Positions 39,369 to 47,870 of a stretch of 64,000 nucleotides of DNA are shown here, in pieces. Positions within the stretch are counted from its first letter, which is position 1. The number at the start of each line of letters is the position of its first letter. A model generated the notes under the pieces. The model did not search any database and was not told the DNA's origin. It worked only from the letters and a program-made list of their open reading frames with translations. Origin of the DNA: Sandaracinaceae bacterium (GTDB taxonomy: Bacteria; Myxococcota_A; Polyangia; Polyangiales; Sandaracinaceae); contig JACKEC010000014.1 of NCBI GenBank assembly GCA_020633195.1, forward strand, positions 248,001 through 312,000, in the 5' to 3' direction. The position numbers were made by a program, and so were the translations under genes.

Positions 39369-42300
39369 TTGACCTGGCGGTTCTGGATCGATCGCGGCGG
39401 CACCTTCACCGACTGCATCGGGCGCGACCCGGCTTCGGGCCGCCTCCTCGTGACGAAGGTGCTCTCGAGCGACGACGCGCCGCTCGTGGGGATCCGGCAG
39501 CTCTTGGGGATCGCGCGCGACACGCCGATCCCTCCGTGCGAGGTGCGGATGGGCACCACCGTCGCGACGAACGCCTTGCTCGAGCGGCGCGGGGAGCCGT
39601 GCGCGCTCGTGATCACCGAGGGGTTCGAGGACGTGCTGCGGATCGGCGACCAGACGCGGCCCGAGCTCTTCGACGTCGAGGTCCGCCGGCCCCCGCCGCT
39701 CACCGAGGACGTCGTCGGGGTGACCTCGCGGGGCACCGCGGCGGGGACGCCGCTCGCCGAGGGGACGCTGGGCCCGCTCCCCGACGTCCGGAGCGTCGCG
39801 ATCGTGGTGCTGCACGGGCCTCGCGTGCCCGCCCTCGAGCGGTCGCTCGCGGAGCAGGCGAGGGCGGCCGGCGTCCCGCACGTCTCGGTGTCGCACGAGG
39901 TGGACCACGAGCAGGGCCTGCTCGCGCGCGCCGAGACCTGCGTGGTGGACGCCTACCTGACGCCGCTCCTGCGGGACTACGTCGCGACGCTGTCGGCCGA
40001 CCTCGCGGGGAGCACGCTGCGCGTGATGCAGTCGAGCGGTGCGCTCACCGACGCCGCGACGTTCCGCGGGCGCGACGCCGTGCTGAGCGGCCCAGCAGGC
40101 GGGGTCGTCGCGCTGCGGTGGATCTGCGCGGAGGCAGGGATCGAGCGCGCCATCGGCCTCGACATGGGCGGCACGTCGACCGACGTGTGCCGCGTCGCGG
40201 GCGCCGCGGACCGGACCTACGAGGCGCGGGTCGCGGGGGTGCGCCTGCGGGCGCCGATGATGGCGATCCACACCGTCGCGGCCGGCGGCGGCTCCCTCTG
40301 TCGGCTCGACGGTGAGCGCCTCACCGTGGGCCCCTGGAGCGCGGGCGCGACGCCGGGGCCCCTCTGCTACGGCCACCCCGACGCGACCGAGCCGGCGCTC
40401 ACCGACGTCCACGTCGCGCTGGGTCGGCTGCCCGGCGACCGCTTCCCGTTCGCCCTCGACGTCGCGCGCCCGCGGGCCGCGCTCGAGGCCATCGCCGAGC
40501 GCGTCGGCGCGCCGCTCGAGCAGGTCGCGTCGGGCTTCCTCGAGGTGGCCGTCGCGAGCATGGCCGAGGCGATCCGGCGCGTGACGATCGCGCGCGGCCA
40601 CGATCCGCGCGACCACGCGCTGGTCGTGTTCGGCGGCGCGGGGGGGCAACACGCCTGTCGCATCGCGAGGCGCCTGGGGATCGAGCGGGTCGTGCTCCAC
40701 CCGCTCGCCGGCGTGCTGAGCGCGCTCGGGATGGGCGTGGCGAGCCTCGGTTGGCACGGAGAGAGGGATCTCGCTGGACGCGACGTCGAGGGGCTGAGCG
40801 ACGACGACCTCGACGCCGTGTTCACGCCGCTCGAGGCGCGCGGTCGCGCGGCGCTCGCCGACGCCGCGCGGTCGGCTCGCCGGCTCGACCTGCGCTACGC
40901 GGGCACCGAGACGGGCTTCACGATCGACGTCGGCCCGGGCCTCGCGGAGGCCTTCGCGGCCCGGCACCGCGCGGAGCTCGGCTACGACCGGCCGGGTCAC
41001 CCGATCGTCGCGACGACGGCTCGGGTCGAGCTGACCCTCGACGCGCCGCCGGTCGCGCCGCCGCCGCTCGAGGTCCGGGCCCCCGCGGCGCCGCTCCGAC
41101 ATCAGCGCGCGTGGGTGGGCGAGGCCTACGACGAGGTCCCCGTCTACGCGCGCGAGGCCCTCGGGCGCGGGGCGACGCTGACCGGGCCGGCGCTGGTGCT
41201 CGACGACGTGGGCGCGCTCGTCCTCGAGCCGGGCTGGTCGCTCGAGGTCGCCGCGGACGGCCGGCTCGAGCTGCAGGACCACGGCGCCGTGACCGAGCCC
41301 GCCGCGCGGATCCACGCGGTGACGCTCGAGGTGCTGTCGAACGCGTACATGGCGATCGCCGAGCAGATGGGCGTCGTGCTCCGTCGGACGGCGATGTCGA
41401 CGAACATCCGGGACCGACTCGACTTCTCGTGCGCCGTGTTCGACGGCGAGGGCCGCCTCGTCGCGAACGCGCCGCACATCCCCGTGCACCTCGGGGCGAT
41501 GGGCGAGACGGTGCGCGCGGTGCTCGACGCACACCCGCGCCCGGCGCCGGGGGACGTGTTCGTGAGCAACGATCCGAGCGCCGGCGGCTCGCACCTCCCG
41601 GACGTCACCGTCGTCAGCGGCGTCCACGTGGACGGCGCGCTGCGCTTCTTCGTCGCGAGCCGGGGCCACCACGCCGACGTGGGCGGCATCACGCCGGGCT
41701 CGATGCCGCCGTTCTCGAGCTCCCTCGACGAGGAGGGCGTCGTGTTCCGCGCGGTGCGGGTCGTCCACGACGGGCGCTTCGACAGAGACGGCGTGCGTGA
41801 GCGGCTCCTCGCCGGGGCGTTCCCCGCGCGACGGCCCGACGAGGTGATCGCCGACCTCGAGGCGCAGATCGCGGCCAACCGGCGCGGCGCCGATCTGCTC
41901 GTCGAGCTCTGCGCGCGCCACGGCGTGGAGACGGTCGCCGAGTACATGGATCACGCCCAGCGCGACGCCGCGACGCGCGTGGCCGACGCGATCGAGGCGC
42001 TCGGCGACGGGGTCCACGTGTTCGAGGACGCGCTCGACGACGGGACCCGGATCCGGGTCCGCGCCGAGGTCCAGGGGCGGCGGCTGTCCATCGACTTCAC
42101 GGGGACCGGGCCCGAGCTCGTCGACTCCAACCTGAACGCGCCCCGCGCGGTGACCGTCGCGGCGGTCCTCTACGTCCTGCGGAGCCTCGTCGGTGAGCCC
42201 ATCCCCCTCAACGCCGGCTGCCTCGGGCCCGTCTCGCTCGTGATCCCCGCGGGGAGCGTGCTCGATCCCTCGCCGGGTCGCGCGGTGTGCGGGGGGAACG

Positions 42301-42827
42301 TAGAGACCTCGCAGCGTGTCGTGGACGTGCTCCTCGGCGCGCTCGGGCGCGCGGCGGCCAGCCAGGGCACGATGAACAACGTCACGTTTGGCGATTCGAG
42401 CTTCGGCTACTACGAGACGATCGCCGGCGGCGCCGGCGCGGGGCCGGGCTTCTCGGGGACGAGCGGCGTCCACACGCACATGACGAACACGCGCATCACC
42501 GATCCCGAGGTGCTCGAGGACCGGTTCCCCGTCCGGCTCCGTCGGTTCGCGCTCCGCGCGGGCTCCGGGGGCGCGGGCCGCTTCCGCGGCGGCGACGGGG
42601 TGGTACGCGAGCTCGAGGCCCTCGCGCCGCTGTCCTTCACGATCCTCAGCGAGCGCCGCGCGAGGGCGCCGTTCGGGCTCGCTGGCGGGGGCGACGGCGC
42701 GCGCGGACGAAACGTGCTCGAGCGCGACGGCGAGGAGCGCGAGCTCGGCGGTCGCGCGGCGCTCGAGCTCGCGGTCGGCGATCGCGTCCGCGTCGAGACC
42801 CCGGGCGGGGGAGGGTACGGCGCATGA
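39369..42827 (+). CDS. fused hydantoinase/5-oxoprolinase (HyuA-HyuB)
   Basis: 1152 aa from TTG 39369. The N-terminal HyuA-like half has the ATP-binding FWIDRGGTFTDCIGRD (residues 5-20), MGTTVATNALLERRG, SGPAGGVVALR near 240 and DMGGTSTDVCRV near 264. The HyuB-like half begins near 648 (HAVTLEVLSNAYMAIAEQMG, MSTNIRDRLDFSCAVFD, NDPSAGGSHLPDVTV). Fusion of both subunits is the 5-oxoprolinase arrangement (ATP-dependent 5-oxoproline to glutamate); related enzymes act on hydantoins or acetone. The substrate is not fixed by sequence. The DUF2062 gene overlaps its stop by 4 nt. Confidence 0.92.
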   Translation: MTWRFWIDRGGTFTDCIGRDPASGRLLVTKVLSSDDAPLVGIRQLLGIARDTPIPPCEVRMGTTVATNALLERRGEPCALVITEGFEDVLRIGDQTRPELFDVEVRRPPPLTEDVVGVTSRGTAAGTPLAEGTLGPLPDVRSVAIVVLHGPRVPALERSLAEQARAAGVPHVSVSHEVDHEQGLLARAETCVVDAYLTPLLRDYVATLSADLAGSTLRVMQSSGALTDAATFRGRDAVLSGPAGGVVALRWICAEAGIERAIGLDMGGTSTDVCRVAGAADRTYEARVAGVRLRAPMMAIHTVAAGGGSLCRLDGERLTVGPWSAGATPGPLCYGHPDATEPALTDVHVALGRLPGDRFPFALDVARPRAALEAIAERVGAPLEQVASGFLEVAVASMAEAIRRVTIARGHDPRDHALVVFGGAGGQHACRIARRLGIERVVLHPLAGVLSALGMGVASLGWHGERDLAGRDVEGLSDDDLDAVFTPLEARGRAALADAARSARRLDLRYAGTETGFTIDVGPGLAEAFAARHRAELGYDRPGHPIVATTARVELTLDAPPVAPPPLEVRAPAAPLRHQRAWVGEAYDEVPVYAREALGRGATLTGPALVLDDVGALVLEPGWSLEVAADGRLELQDHGAVTEPAARIHAVTLEVLSNAYMAIAEQMGVVLRRTAMSTNIRDRLDFSCAVFDGEGRLVANAPHIPVHLGAMGETVRAVLDAHPRPAPGDVFVSNDPSAGGSHLPDVTVVSGVHVDGALRFFVASRGHHADVGGITPGSMPPFSSSLDEEGVVFRAVRVVHDGRFDRDGVRERLLAGAFPARRPDEVIADLEAQIAANRRGADLLVELCARHGVETVAEYMDHAQRDAATRVADAIEALGDGVHVFEDALDDGTRIRVRAEVQGRRLSIDFTGTGPELVDSNLNAPRAVTVAAVLYVLRSLVGEPIPLNAGCLGPVSLVIPAGSVLDPSPGRAVCGGNVETSQRVVDVLLGALGRAAASQGTMNNVTFGDSSFGYYETIAGGAGAGPGFSGTSGVHTHMTNTRITDPEVLEDRFPVRLRRFALRAGSGGAGRFRGGDGVVRELEALAPLSFTILSERRARAPFGLAGGGDGARGRNVLERDGEERELGGRAALELAVGDRVRVETPGGGGYGA

Positions 42828-43333
42828 GGTGGTGGAACCGCCTCAAGCGGGTCGTCGTCGAGAAGATCCTCGGCCTCAACGACACGCCTCACCGCATCGC
42901 GTGGGGGGTGTTCTGGGGCTTCGTGGTGGCGTTCACGCCGACGATCGGCTTCCAGATGATGATCTTCGTCGCCGTCGCCACCGTGCTGCGCGCCAACAAG
43001 ATCAGCGGGCTGCCGATCGTCTGGCTCACCAACCCGTTCACCGCGGTGCCCGTTTACTACGCGTGCTGGCGGATCGGCGCGTTCGTCCTCGGGAGCGACG
43101 ACGACCCCGAGCGCGGCCAGCAGATCATCGAGCGCCTGATGGGCGCGGAGACGGGGTGGGAGTGGGCGCGCCTCGTCACCGCCGACTTCTGGACCGAGGT
43201 CGGCGCCACGTTCTGGGCGCTCGGCGCCGAGCTGTGGCTCGGTGGCGTCCTCGTCGGCGCCGGGCTCGGCGCGATCGCGTACCCCCTCACGCTCTGGGGC
43301 GTTCGCATCTACCGCCGCGCGCGGGGCAACTGA
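42824..43333 (+). CDS. DUF2062 membrane protein
   Basis: 169 aa, ATG overlapping the oxoprolinase stop (ATGA). Typical DUF2062 pattern: a short basic N-terminus (MRWWNRLKRVVVEKIL), PHRIAWGVFWGFVVAFTPTIGFQMMIFVAVATVLRANK and WLTNPFTAVPVYYACWRIGAFVLG as membrane segments, with a third near the C-terminus (LWLGGVLVGAGLGAIAYPLTLWGV). The function of the family is unknown; the coupling to the oxoprolinase gene may be only positional. Confidence 0.88.
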   Translation: MRWWNRLKRVVVEKILGLNDTPHRIAWGVFWGFVVAFTPTIGFQMMIFVAVATVLRANKISGLPIVWLTNPFTAVPVYYACWRIGAFVLGSDDDPERGQQIIERLMGAETGWEWARLVTADFWTEVGATFWALGAELWLGGVLVGAGLGAIAYPLTLWGVRIYRRARGN

Positions 43334-43391
43334 CGACGAGGCTACGCCCGCCAGGGTTGCAATCCTCTGTGTTTCTGGCATCCCGCGGCCC

Positions 43392-45116
43392 ATGCGCCGT
43401 CTCGTCCTCCTCGCCCTGACCCTCTCCTTCGCGCCGGGGACGGCCAGCGCTCAAGACGAGATCGTCGAGCCCGGCACCGCCGACTGCTCCACGCCGCGGC
43501 GCGCGCTGTCGACCTGGCTGACGAACCTGCAGGACGACACGATGCACCCGCGCCAGGCGACACGGTGCTTCGACTGGGGCGCCGTCCGCATCGTCGAGGA
43601 GGCGCAGCAGGAGACCGTCGCGACGAAGCTCAAGCACGTCCTCGACGCGCGCGGCCTCTACGTCACGATGGACGACATCCCGGACGAGGAGGACCCCGCC
43701 GACACGAGCCAGGTGGAGCCGTTCCCGAACAACCTCCCGGGCTTCTACCTGACCCGCAAGGGCAGCAACTGGGTGATCTCGGCGGACACGATCCGCCACA
43801 CCACGACCTGGTACGACGAGACCTTCGCGTTCGACATCGAGGACTACCTCCAGGACGCGCCGCCCTGGGTCCTCGAGCGCGTGATGGGCGTGGCCTGGTG
43901 GCAGATCCTCGGGCTGATCCTGCTGATCCTGGTGTCGCTGCTGCTCCGCTACGCGGTCAGCTGGATCGTCCAGACGCAAGGCGCGCGCGGGCTCGCGAAG
44001 GTCGTCAAGAACCTCGACCCCGATCTCCTGAAGCGCGCCGCCCGGCCGATCGGGACCACCGCGATGGTGATCCTCTTGATGTACGCGCTGCCCACGCTCC
44101 GCCTGGGCGTGGACTTCAACCGGGTGCTGATGTTCGGCCTGCGCGTCGCCGCGGCGGTGAGCGGCGTGCTGATCCTCTACCGGCTCGTCGACGTCGGCTC
44201 GGACATCTTCGGCAAGCGCGCCGAGTCGACCGACACCAAGCTCGACGACCAGCTCGTCCCGCTCGTGCGGAAGTCCCTGAAGGTCGTCACGGTGGTGCTC
44301 GGCGTGGTCTTCGTCCTCCAGAACATGGAGGTCGAGATCGGCTCGCTGATCGCCGGCGTCTCGCTCGGCGGCCTGGCCTTCACGCTCGCCGCGCGCGACA
44401 CCGTCGCCAACCTCTTCGGCAGCGTCAGCATCTTCGCGGACCAGCCGTTCCAGGTCGGCGACTGGGTGAAGATGCAGGGCGTCGAGGGCGTGGTCGAAGA
44501 GGTCGGCATGCGCTCCACGCGCGTGCGGACGTTCTACAAGTCGCTCGTCAGCATCCCGAACTCGAAGGTCGCCGACGGCGTCATCGACAACTACGGGATG
44601 CGGTCGCTCCGCCGGACCTTCCTGACCCTCGGCGTGCAGTACGACACCACGCCCGAGCAGATCGAGGCGTTCTGCGAGGGCACCCGCGCGATCCTCGAGA
44701 ACGACTCGCTCGTCTGGAAGGACTCGTTCTACGTGTGCTTCTCGGGCTTCGGCGACAGCGCGCTGGAGATCATGCTGTACTTCTTCTTCGACACGAAGTC
44801 GTGGGACGAAGAGCTCCGCCACCGGCACCTGATCTACCTGGAGATCCTGCGGCTCGCGAAGGACCTGGGCGTCGAGTTCGCGTTCCCGACCCGCACGCTT
44901 CACCTCGCGACGCGCGCGCAGGAGACCGCGGCTCCGTCGAGCCCGGAGCCCAGCGCCGAGGAGCTCGCGGCGGCCGTGCTCGCGTTCGGACCGAAGGGCT
45001 CGCGCTCGCGCCCCGGCGGCCCCACGATCACGCACGGGTTCTGGCCGAAGGGCATCGCGCCCGGGGCGTCGCAGGGGACGGACCCCGACGCCGACCAGGG
45101 CGACAGCCGGGAGTGA
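43392..45116 (+). CDS. MscS-family mechanosensitive channel with signal peptide and periplasmic domain
   Basis: 574 aa from ATG 43392. A cleavable signal peptide (MRRLVLLALTLSFAPGTASA) precedes a ~135-residue soluble domain. Membrane segments follow (WWQILGLILLILVSLLLRYAV; GTTAMVILLMYALPTL; VLMFGLRVAAAVSGVLILYRL; VVTVVLGVVFVLQ), then the pore-helix and beta domain of MscS: LIAGVSLGGLAFTLAARDTVANLFGS, IFADQPFQVGDWVKM, GVVEEVGMRSTRVRTF. It releases solutes under osmotic downshock. The C-terminal tail is Pro/Ser-rich. The next gene starts 2 nt after the stop. Confidence 0.92.
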   Translation: MRRLVLLALTLSFAPGTASAQDEIVEPGTADCSTPRRALSTWLTNLQDDTMHPRQATRCFDWGAVRIVEEAQQETVATKLKHVLDARGLYVTMDDIPDEEDPADTSQVEPFPNNLPGFYLTRKGSNWVISADTIRHTTTWYDETFAFDIEDYLQDAPPWVLERVMGVAWWQILGLILLILVSLLLRYAVSWIVQTQGARGLAKVVKNLDPDLLKRAARPIGTTAMVILLMYALPTLRLGVDFNRVLMFGLRVAAAVSGVLILYRLVDVGSDIFGKRAESTDTKLDDQLVPLVRKSLKVVTVVLGVVFVLQNMEVEIGSLIAGVSLGGLAFTLAARDTVANLFGSVSIFADQPFQVGDWVKMQGVEGVVEEVGMRSTRVRTFYKSLVSIPNSKVADGVIDNYGMRSLRRTFLTLGVQYDTTPEQIEAFCEGTRAILENDSLVWKDSFYVCFSGFGDSALEIMLYFFFDTKSWDEELRHRHLIYLEILRLAKDLGVEFAFPTRTLHLATRAQETAAPSSPEPSAEELAAAVLAFGPKGSRSRPGGPTITHGFWPKGIAPGASQGTDPDADQGDSRE

Positions 45117-45118
45117 CG

Positions 45119-45646
45119 ATGAGCGAGGCGAAGGCCGAAGCCGAGGGGACCGCGAAGCCCAAGCGCCCGTGGTGGCGCTACGCGATCGAGGTCGGGCTCA
45201 TCGCCGCGGTGTTCTTCGGCGTGCGCGCCTACCAGACGCGGGACGCGCCTCGCGGGCCGGCGCCGGAGCTGTCCGCGAGCACGCTCGACGGCGGCTCGTT
45301 CGCGCTCGCGCCGCAGAGCGGCCCCGTGCTCGTTCACTTCTGGGCGACGTGGTGCGGGGTCTGCCAGGCCGAGGAGGGGAACATCGACTCGGTCGCCGAG
45401 GACCACTCGGTCATCACCATCGCGAGCCAGTCGGGGGCCCCTGGCGACGTGTCCGCGTACTTGCGGGCCCACGAGCTGGGCTTCCCCGTGATCAACGACC
45501 CCACCGGCGCGATCGCGCACCGATGGGGCGTGCACGCGTTCCCGACGTCGTTCGTGGTCGACCCCGACGGCCAGATCCGGAACGTCGAGGTCGGCTACAC
45601 GAGCACGTTCGGGCTACGCGGTCGGCTTTGGCTCGCCGGGCTGTGA
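45119..45646 (+). CDS. membrane-anchored TlpA/ScsD-like thioredoxin
   Basis: 175 aa. One N-terminal membrane segment (about 19-37, after KPKRPWWRY) anchors the periplasmic thioredoxin fold. The WATWCGVC motif gives active-site Cys79 and Cys82, and HAFPTSFVVDPDG carries the cis-Pro loop. It is probably a disulfide reductase or cytochrome/redox-maturation helper. It starts 2 nt after the MscS gene. Its 3' end overlaps the convergent small gene by 33 nt. Confidence 0.88.
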   Translation: MSEAKAEAEGTAKPKRPWWRYAIEVGLIAAVFFGVRAYQTRDAPRGPAPELSASTLDGGSFALAPQSGPVLVHFWATWCGVCQAEEGNIDSVAEDHSVITIASQSGAPGDVSAYLRAHELGFPVINDPTGAIAHRWGVHAFPTSFVVDPDGQIRNVEVGYTSTFGLRGRLWLAGL

Positions 45647-45868
45647 GGCCTCTTCGTCCTCGAACGCCTCGGCGAGGTCGCCGAGCAGCTCGGACGTAGC
45701 GCGGAGCGTCTTGGCGCTCGCGGAGAGGGCCGAGCGACCGACGCCCAGCCCGTGGGCCGCCCACATGCGGCCGATCCCGAACAGGGTGGAGGCGGCGCGC
45801 GCGGTCGCCTCCGTGAGCGGTCCGGGCGTCGACTCCTGCGAGGTCTCGTCGTGGGTCTCGGTGGTCAT
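45614..45868 (-). CDS. small hypothetical protein next to the RHH regulator
   Basis: 84 aa. Helical, Ala/Ser/Thr-rich (EATARAASTLFGIGRMWAAHGLGVGRSALSASAKTLRA), then acidic (GDLAEAFEDEEA). Amphipathic helices of this kind occur in phasin-like or membrane-associating proteins, but the resemblance is weak. It starts 3 nt after the RHH gene's stop on the same strand, which supports a real coupled gene. Its 3' end lies over the thioredoxin gene. Confidence 0.55.
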   Translation of the reverse strand: MTTETHDETSQESTPGPLTEATARAASTLFGIGRMWAAHGLGVGRSALSASAKTLRATSELLGDLAEAFEDEEASQPGEPKPTA

Positions 45869-45871
45869 GAT

Positions 45872-46435
45872 TCAGCCTTTCTCCGGCATCAGCCGGCACG
45901 TCGAACCGAGGAAGACCCGCTTCTTCGGGTCATCGAAGAGGGCGCGGCTCGCGGAGGAGCCGGCCGGGAGCGTCTTGCCGCACACGCCGCACTCGGCGTC
46001 GGTGGCGAGGACGAGGGCCTGGAACCCGAACACGCCGTCGAGCAGCTCGGGCATGGCCTCGGGGCAGGCGTCGGAGGGCTCGGTCGCCTCGTCGGTCTCC
46101 GTCTCGCTCGTCGTGTCGGCCTCGGCGTCGTCCGCGGGCTCGCGACGGGTGACCCTGTCGCGGAGGTGATCCCGCTGGCGCGCCAGACGATCGGCGAACC
46201 CGAGCAGCTCGCCCTCGGCGACCTCGCCCACGGTGTCGACCGCGTCGATCGCGTCCTCGAGGATCGCGCGGACGACGTTCGAGACGGGCACCCGCAGGTT
46301 CTTCGCGAGCCGCTTGAGCTCGTCCTCGAGCACCGCGGGCACGCGCGTGTGGAGCACCCGCTCCTTGGGCGCGTCCTCCGCGGCGCGGCGGCGTCGGGAC
46401 CGGCGGGGCGGCTCGTCTCTGTCGTCCGGTGTCAC
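45872..46435 (-). CDS. ribbon-helix-helix-like regulator with zinc-ribbon-like C-terminus
   Basis: 187 aa from GTG 46435; GTG 46453 would add six residues but places a palindrome inside the coding start. The N-terminal ~55 residues fit a ribbon-helix-helix DNA-binding motif (ERVLHTRVPAVLEDELKRLAKNLRVPVSNVVRAILEDA). A charged linker and an acidic stretch (DEATEPSDACPEA) lead to CGVCGKTL, a possible zinc knuckle, and CRLMPEKG. Two identical palindromes upstream are likely its own operators, so it is probably autoregulated. Its other targets are unknown. Confidence 0.75.
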   Translation of the reverse strand: MTPDDRDEPPRRSRRRRAAEDAPKERVLHTRVPAVLEDELKRLAKNLRVPVSNVVRAILEDAIDAVDTVGEVAEGELLGFADRLARQRDHLRDRVTRREPADDAEADTTSETETDEATEPSDACPEAMPELLDGVFGFQALVLATDAECGVCGKTLPAGSSASRALFDDPKKRVFLGSTCRLMPEKG

Positions 46436-46449
46436 ACGGTCTATGTGTG

Positions 46450-46460
46450 TCACGACGTGA
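46450..46460. promoter_or_regulatory. palindromic box TCACGACGTGA (proximal operator)
   Basis: A perfect inverted repeat TCACG-A-CGTGA, 15 bp upstream of GTG 46435. It is identical to the box at 46482-46492. On the minus strand a TTGACT element (46465-46470) lies between the two copies. Operator of the RHH regulator is the natural reading. Confidence 0.55.
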
Positions 46461-46481
46461 GACGAGTCAAGAGCGAATGTG

Positions 46482-46492
46482 TCACGACGTGA
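46482..46492. promoter_or_regulatory. palindromic box TCACGACGTGA (distal operator)
   Basis: A second identical copy of the palindrome, 32 bp from the first, about three helical turns, so both face the same side of DNA. It lies 39 bp before the lspA ATG on the opposite strand and could affect that gene too. Confidence 0.55.
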
Positions 46493-46530
46493 TCCGTGGC
46501 CGCAGCGTGCGCCGCCAGGCCTTTGTAGGT

Positions 46531-47076
46531 ATGGTCCGCGCCCTGATGGACGGTCTCCGCCGCCGCTGGGGTGTCATCGCGGCCGTGGTGGTCGTGGGGG
46601 TCGCTCTGGACCAGATCGCCAAGCAGCTCGCCGAGGCGCTCCTCCGGGGCCGTGGGCTGGTGACGGTGATCGACGGCTTCTTCGAGCTCCGTTACGCGCG
46701 CAACCCGGGCGCGTTCTTCAGCCTCGGCGCGGACCTGAGCCCGACCCTGCGTCGGGTGTTCTTCATCGGCGCGAGCGCCGCGGCGTCCGCGCTCATCCTG
46801 AGGCTCTACGCCAAAGCGCAGGACGGCCAGCGGGCCTTCCGGGTCGCGCTCATGCTCCTTCTCGCGGGGGCCCTCGGGAACCTCGTGGACCGCGTCCTCT
46901 GGGGCGAGGTCATCGACTTCGCGCACCTGCACTGGCGCGAGGTCTTCGACTGGGCGACGTTCAACGTCGCCGACGCGTTCATCGTCGGCGGCCTCGGGCT
47001 CCTCGTCCTCGATCTCTTTCGCCGCAACGGGGACGCCGCCGAGGCCGCCCCGTCCGCGGAGCGAGGCAGCACGTGA
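46531..47076 (+). CDS. lspA: lipoprotein signal peptidase II, copy 1
   Basis: 181 aa from ATG 46531 (46546 also possible). LspA removes the signal peptide of diacylglyceryl-modified prolipoproteins in the inner membrane. Motifs: DQIAKQL, RYARNPGAFFSL, catalytic Asp120 in GNLVDRV and Asp148 in NVADAFI. Several hydrophobic segments fit the four-TM fold. A second lspA copy starts by GTGA overlap at the stop, followed by lgt, forming a lipoprotein-maturation operon. Confidence 0.95.
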   Translation: MVRALMDGLRRRWGVIAAVVVVGVALDQIAKQLAEALLRGRGLVTVIDGFFELRYARNPGAFFSLGADLSPTLRRVFFIGASAAASALILRLYAKAQDGQRAFRVALMLLLAGALGNLVDRVLWGEVIDFAHLHWREVFDWATFNVADAFIVGGLGLLVLDLFRRNGDAAEAAPSAERGST

Positions 47077-47870
47077 AGCGGTCCCAGCGCGCACTCATCA
47101 TCGCCATCGCGGCCACCATCGGATTCCTCGCGCTCGACCTGGGCACGAAGTTCTGGGCGAGCGACAACCTCGCCCAGGACCACCCGGGCACGCCGCCCGA
47201 GGTGTGCGCGGAGCCGGGGCGCAACCAGCGGATCCGGAGCGAGAGCACCGTGATCGTCGATGGCCTCCTCGAGCTCAGCTACGCGGAGAACTGCGGCGCC
47301 GCGTTCGGGCTGCTCAACGACTCGCCGAGCTGGATCCGACGCAGCGTGTTCGGCGTCGCGGCGATCCTCGCGGCGGTCTTCCTGTTCGCGTTCTTCGTGC
47401 AAGGGAAGGGCGGGACGCTCTTCGCCTACTCGGTCCCGCTGGTCGTGAGCGGCGCCGTCGGCAACCTCGCCGATCGCGTACGGCTCGGCTACGTCGTCGA
47501 CTTCATCCGCGTCCACTACGACGAGCCGTTCGACCTCTTGTGGTGGCACTTCGACCGGTTCGAGTACCCGACCTTCAACGTCGCCGACATCACCATCACC
47601 ATCGGCGTGGTGATGCTCGTCCTCGACGGAATCGTCGAGGAGCGCCGCCTCAAGCGCGAGGCCGCGGAGAAGAAGGCCAAGGGCGAGACGGAGGGCGAGG
47701 CCAAGGACGCGGCCGAGGGCGAAACGAAGCCCAAGAAGGCGCGTACGTCCAAGGCGTCGTCGAAGAAGAAGGCCACGTCGAAGAAGGCGCCCGAAGACAG
47801 GGCCCCCGAGAAGAAGGCCAGCGCGAAGAAGGTCGAGACCGACGAGGACGAGGACGAGGACGAGACGTGA
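47073..47870 (+). CDS. lspA: lipoprotein signal peptidase II, copy 2, with charged C-terminal tail
   Basis: 265 aa from GTG 47073, coupled to copy 1. Motifs: LDLGTKFWA, AENCGAAFGLL, Asp134 in GNLADRV and Asp172 in NVADITI. It has an insertion after the first TM (PGTPPEVCAEPGRNQRIR) and a ~65-residue Lys/Ala/Glu-rich tail ending in DEDEDEDE, both absent from normal ~165-aa LspA. The tail may bind a partner or be disordered. The two copies differ clearly in sequence, so this is not a recent tandem duplication. Confidence 0.93.
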   Translation: MKRSQRALIIAIAATIGFLALDLGTKFWASDNLAQDHPGTPPEVCAEPGRNQRIRSESTVIVDGLLELSYAENCGAAFGLLNDSPSWIRRSVFGVAAILAAVFLFAFFVQGKGGTLFAYSVPLVVSGAVGNLADRVRLGYVVDFIRVHYDEPFDLLWWHFDRFEYPTFNVADITITIGVVMLVLDGIVEERRLKREAAEKKAKGETEGEAKDAAEGETKPKKARTSKASSKKKATSKKAPEDRAPEKKASAKKVETDEDEDEDET

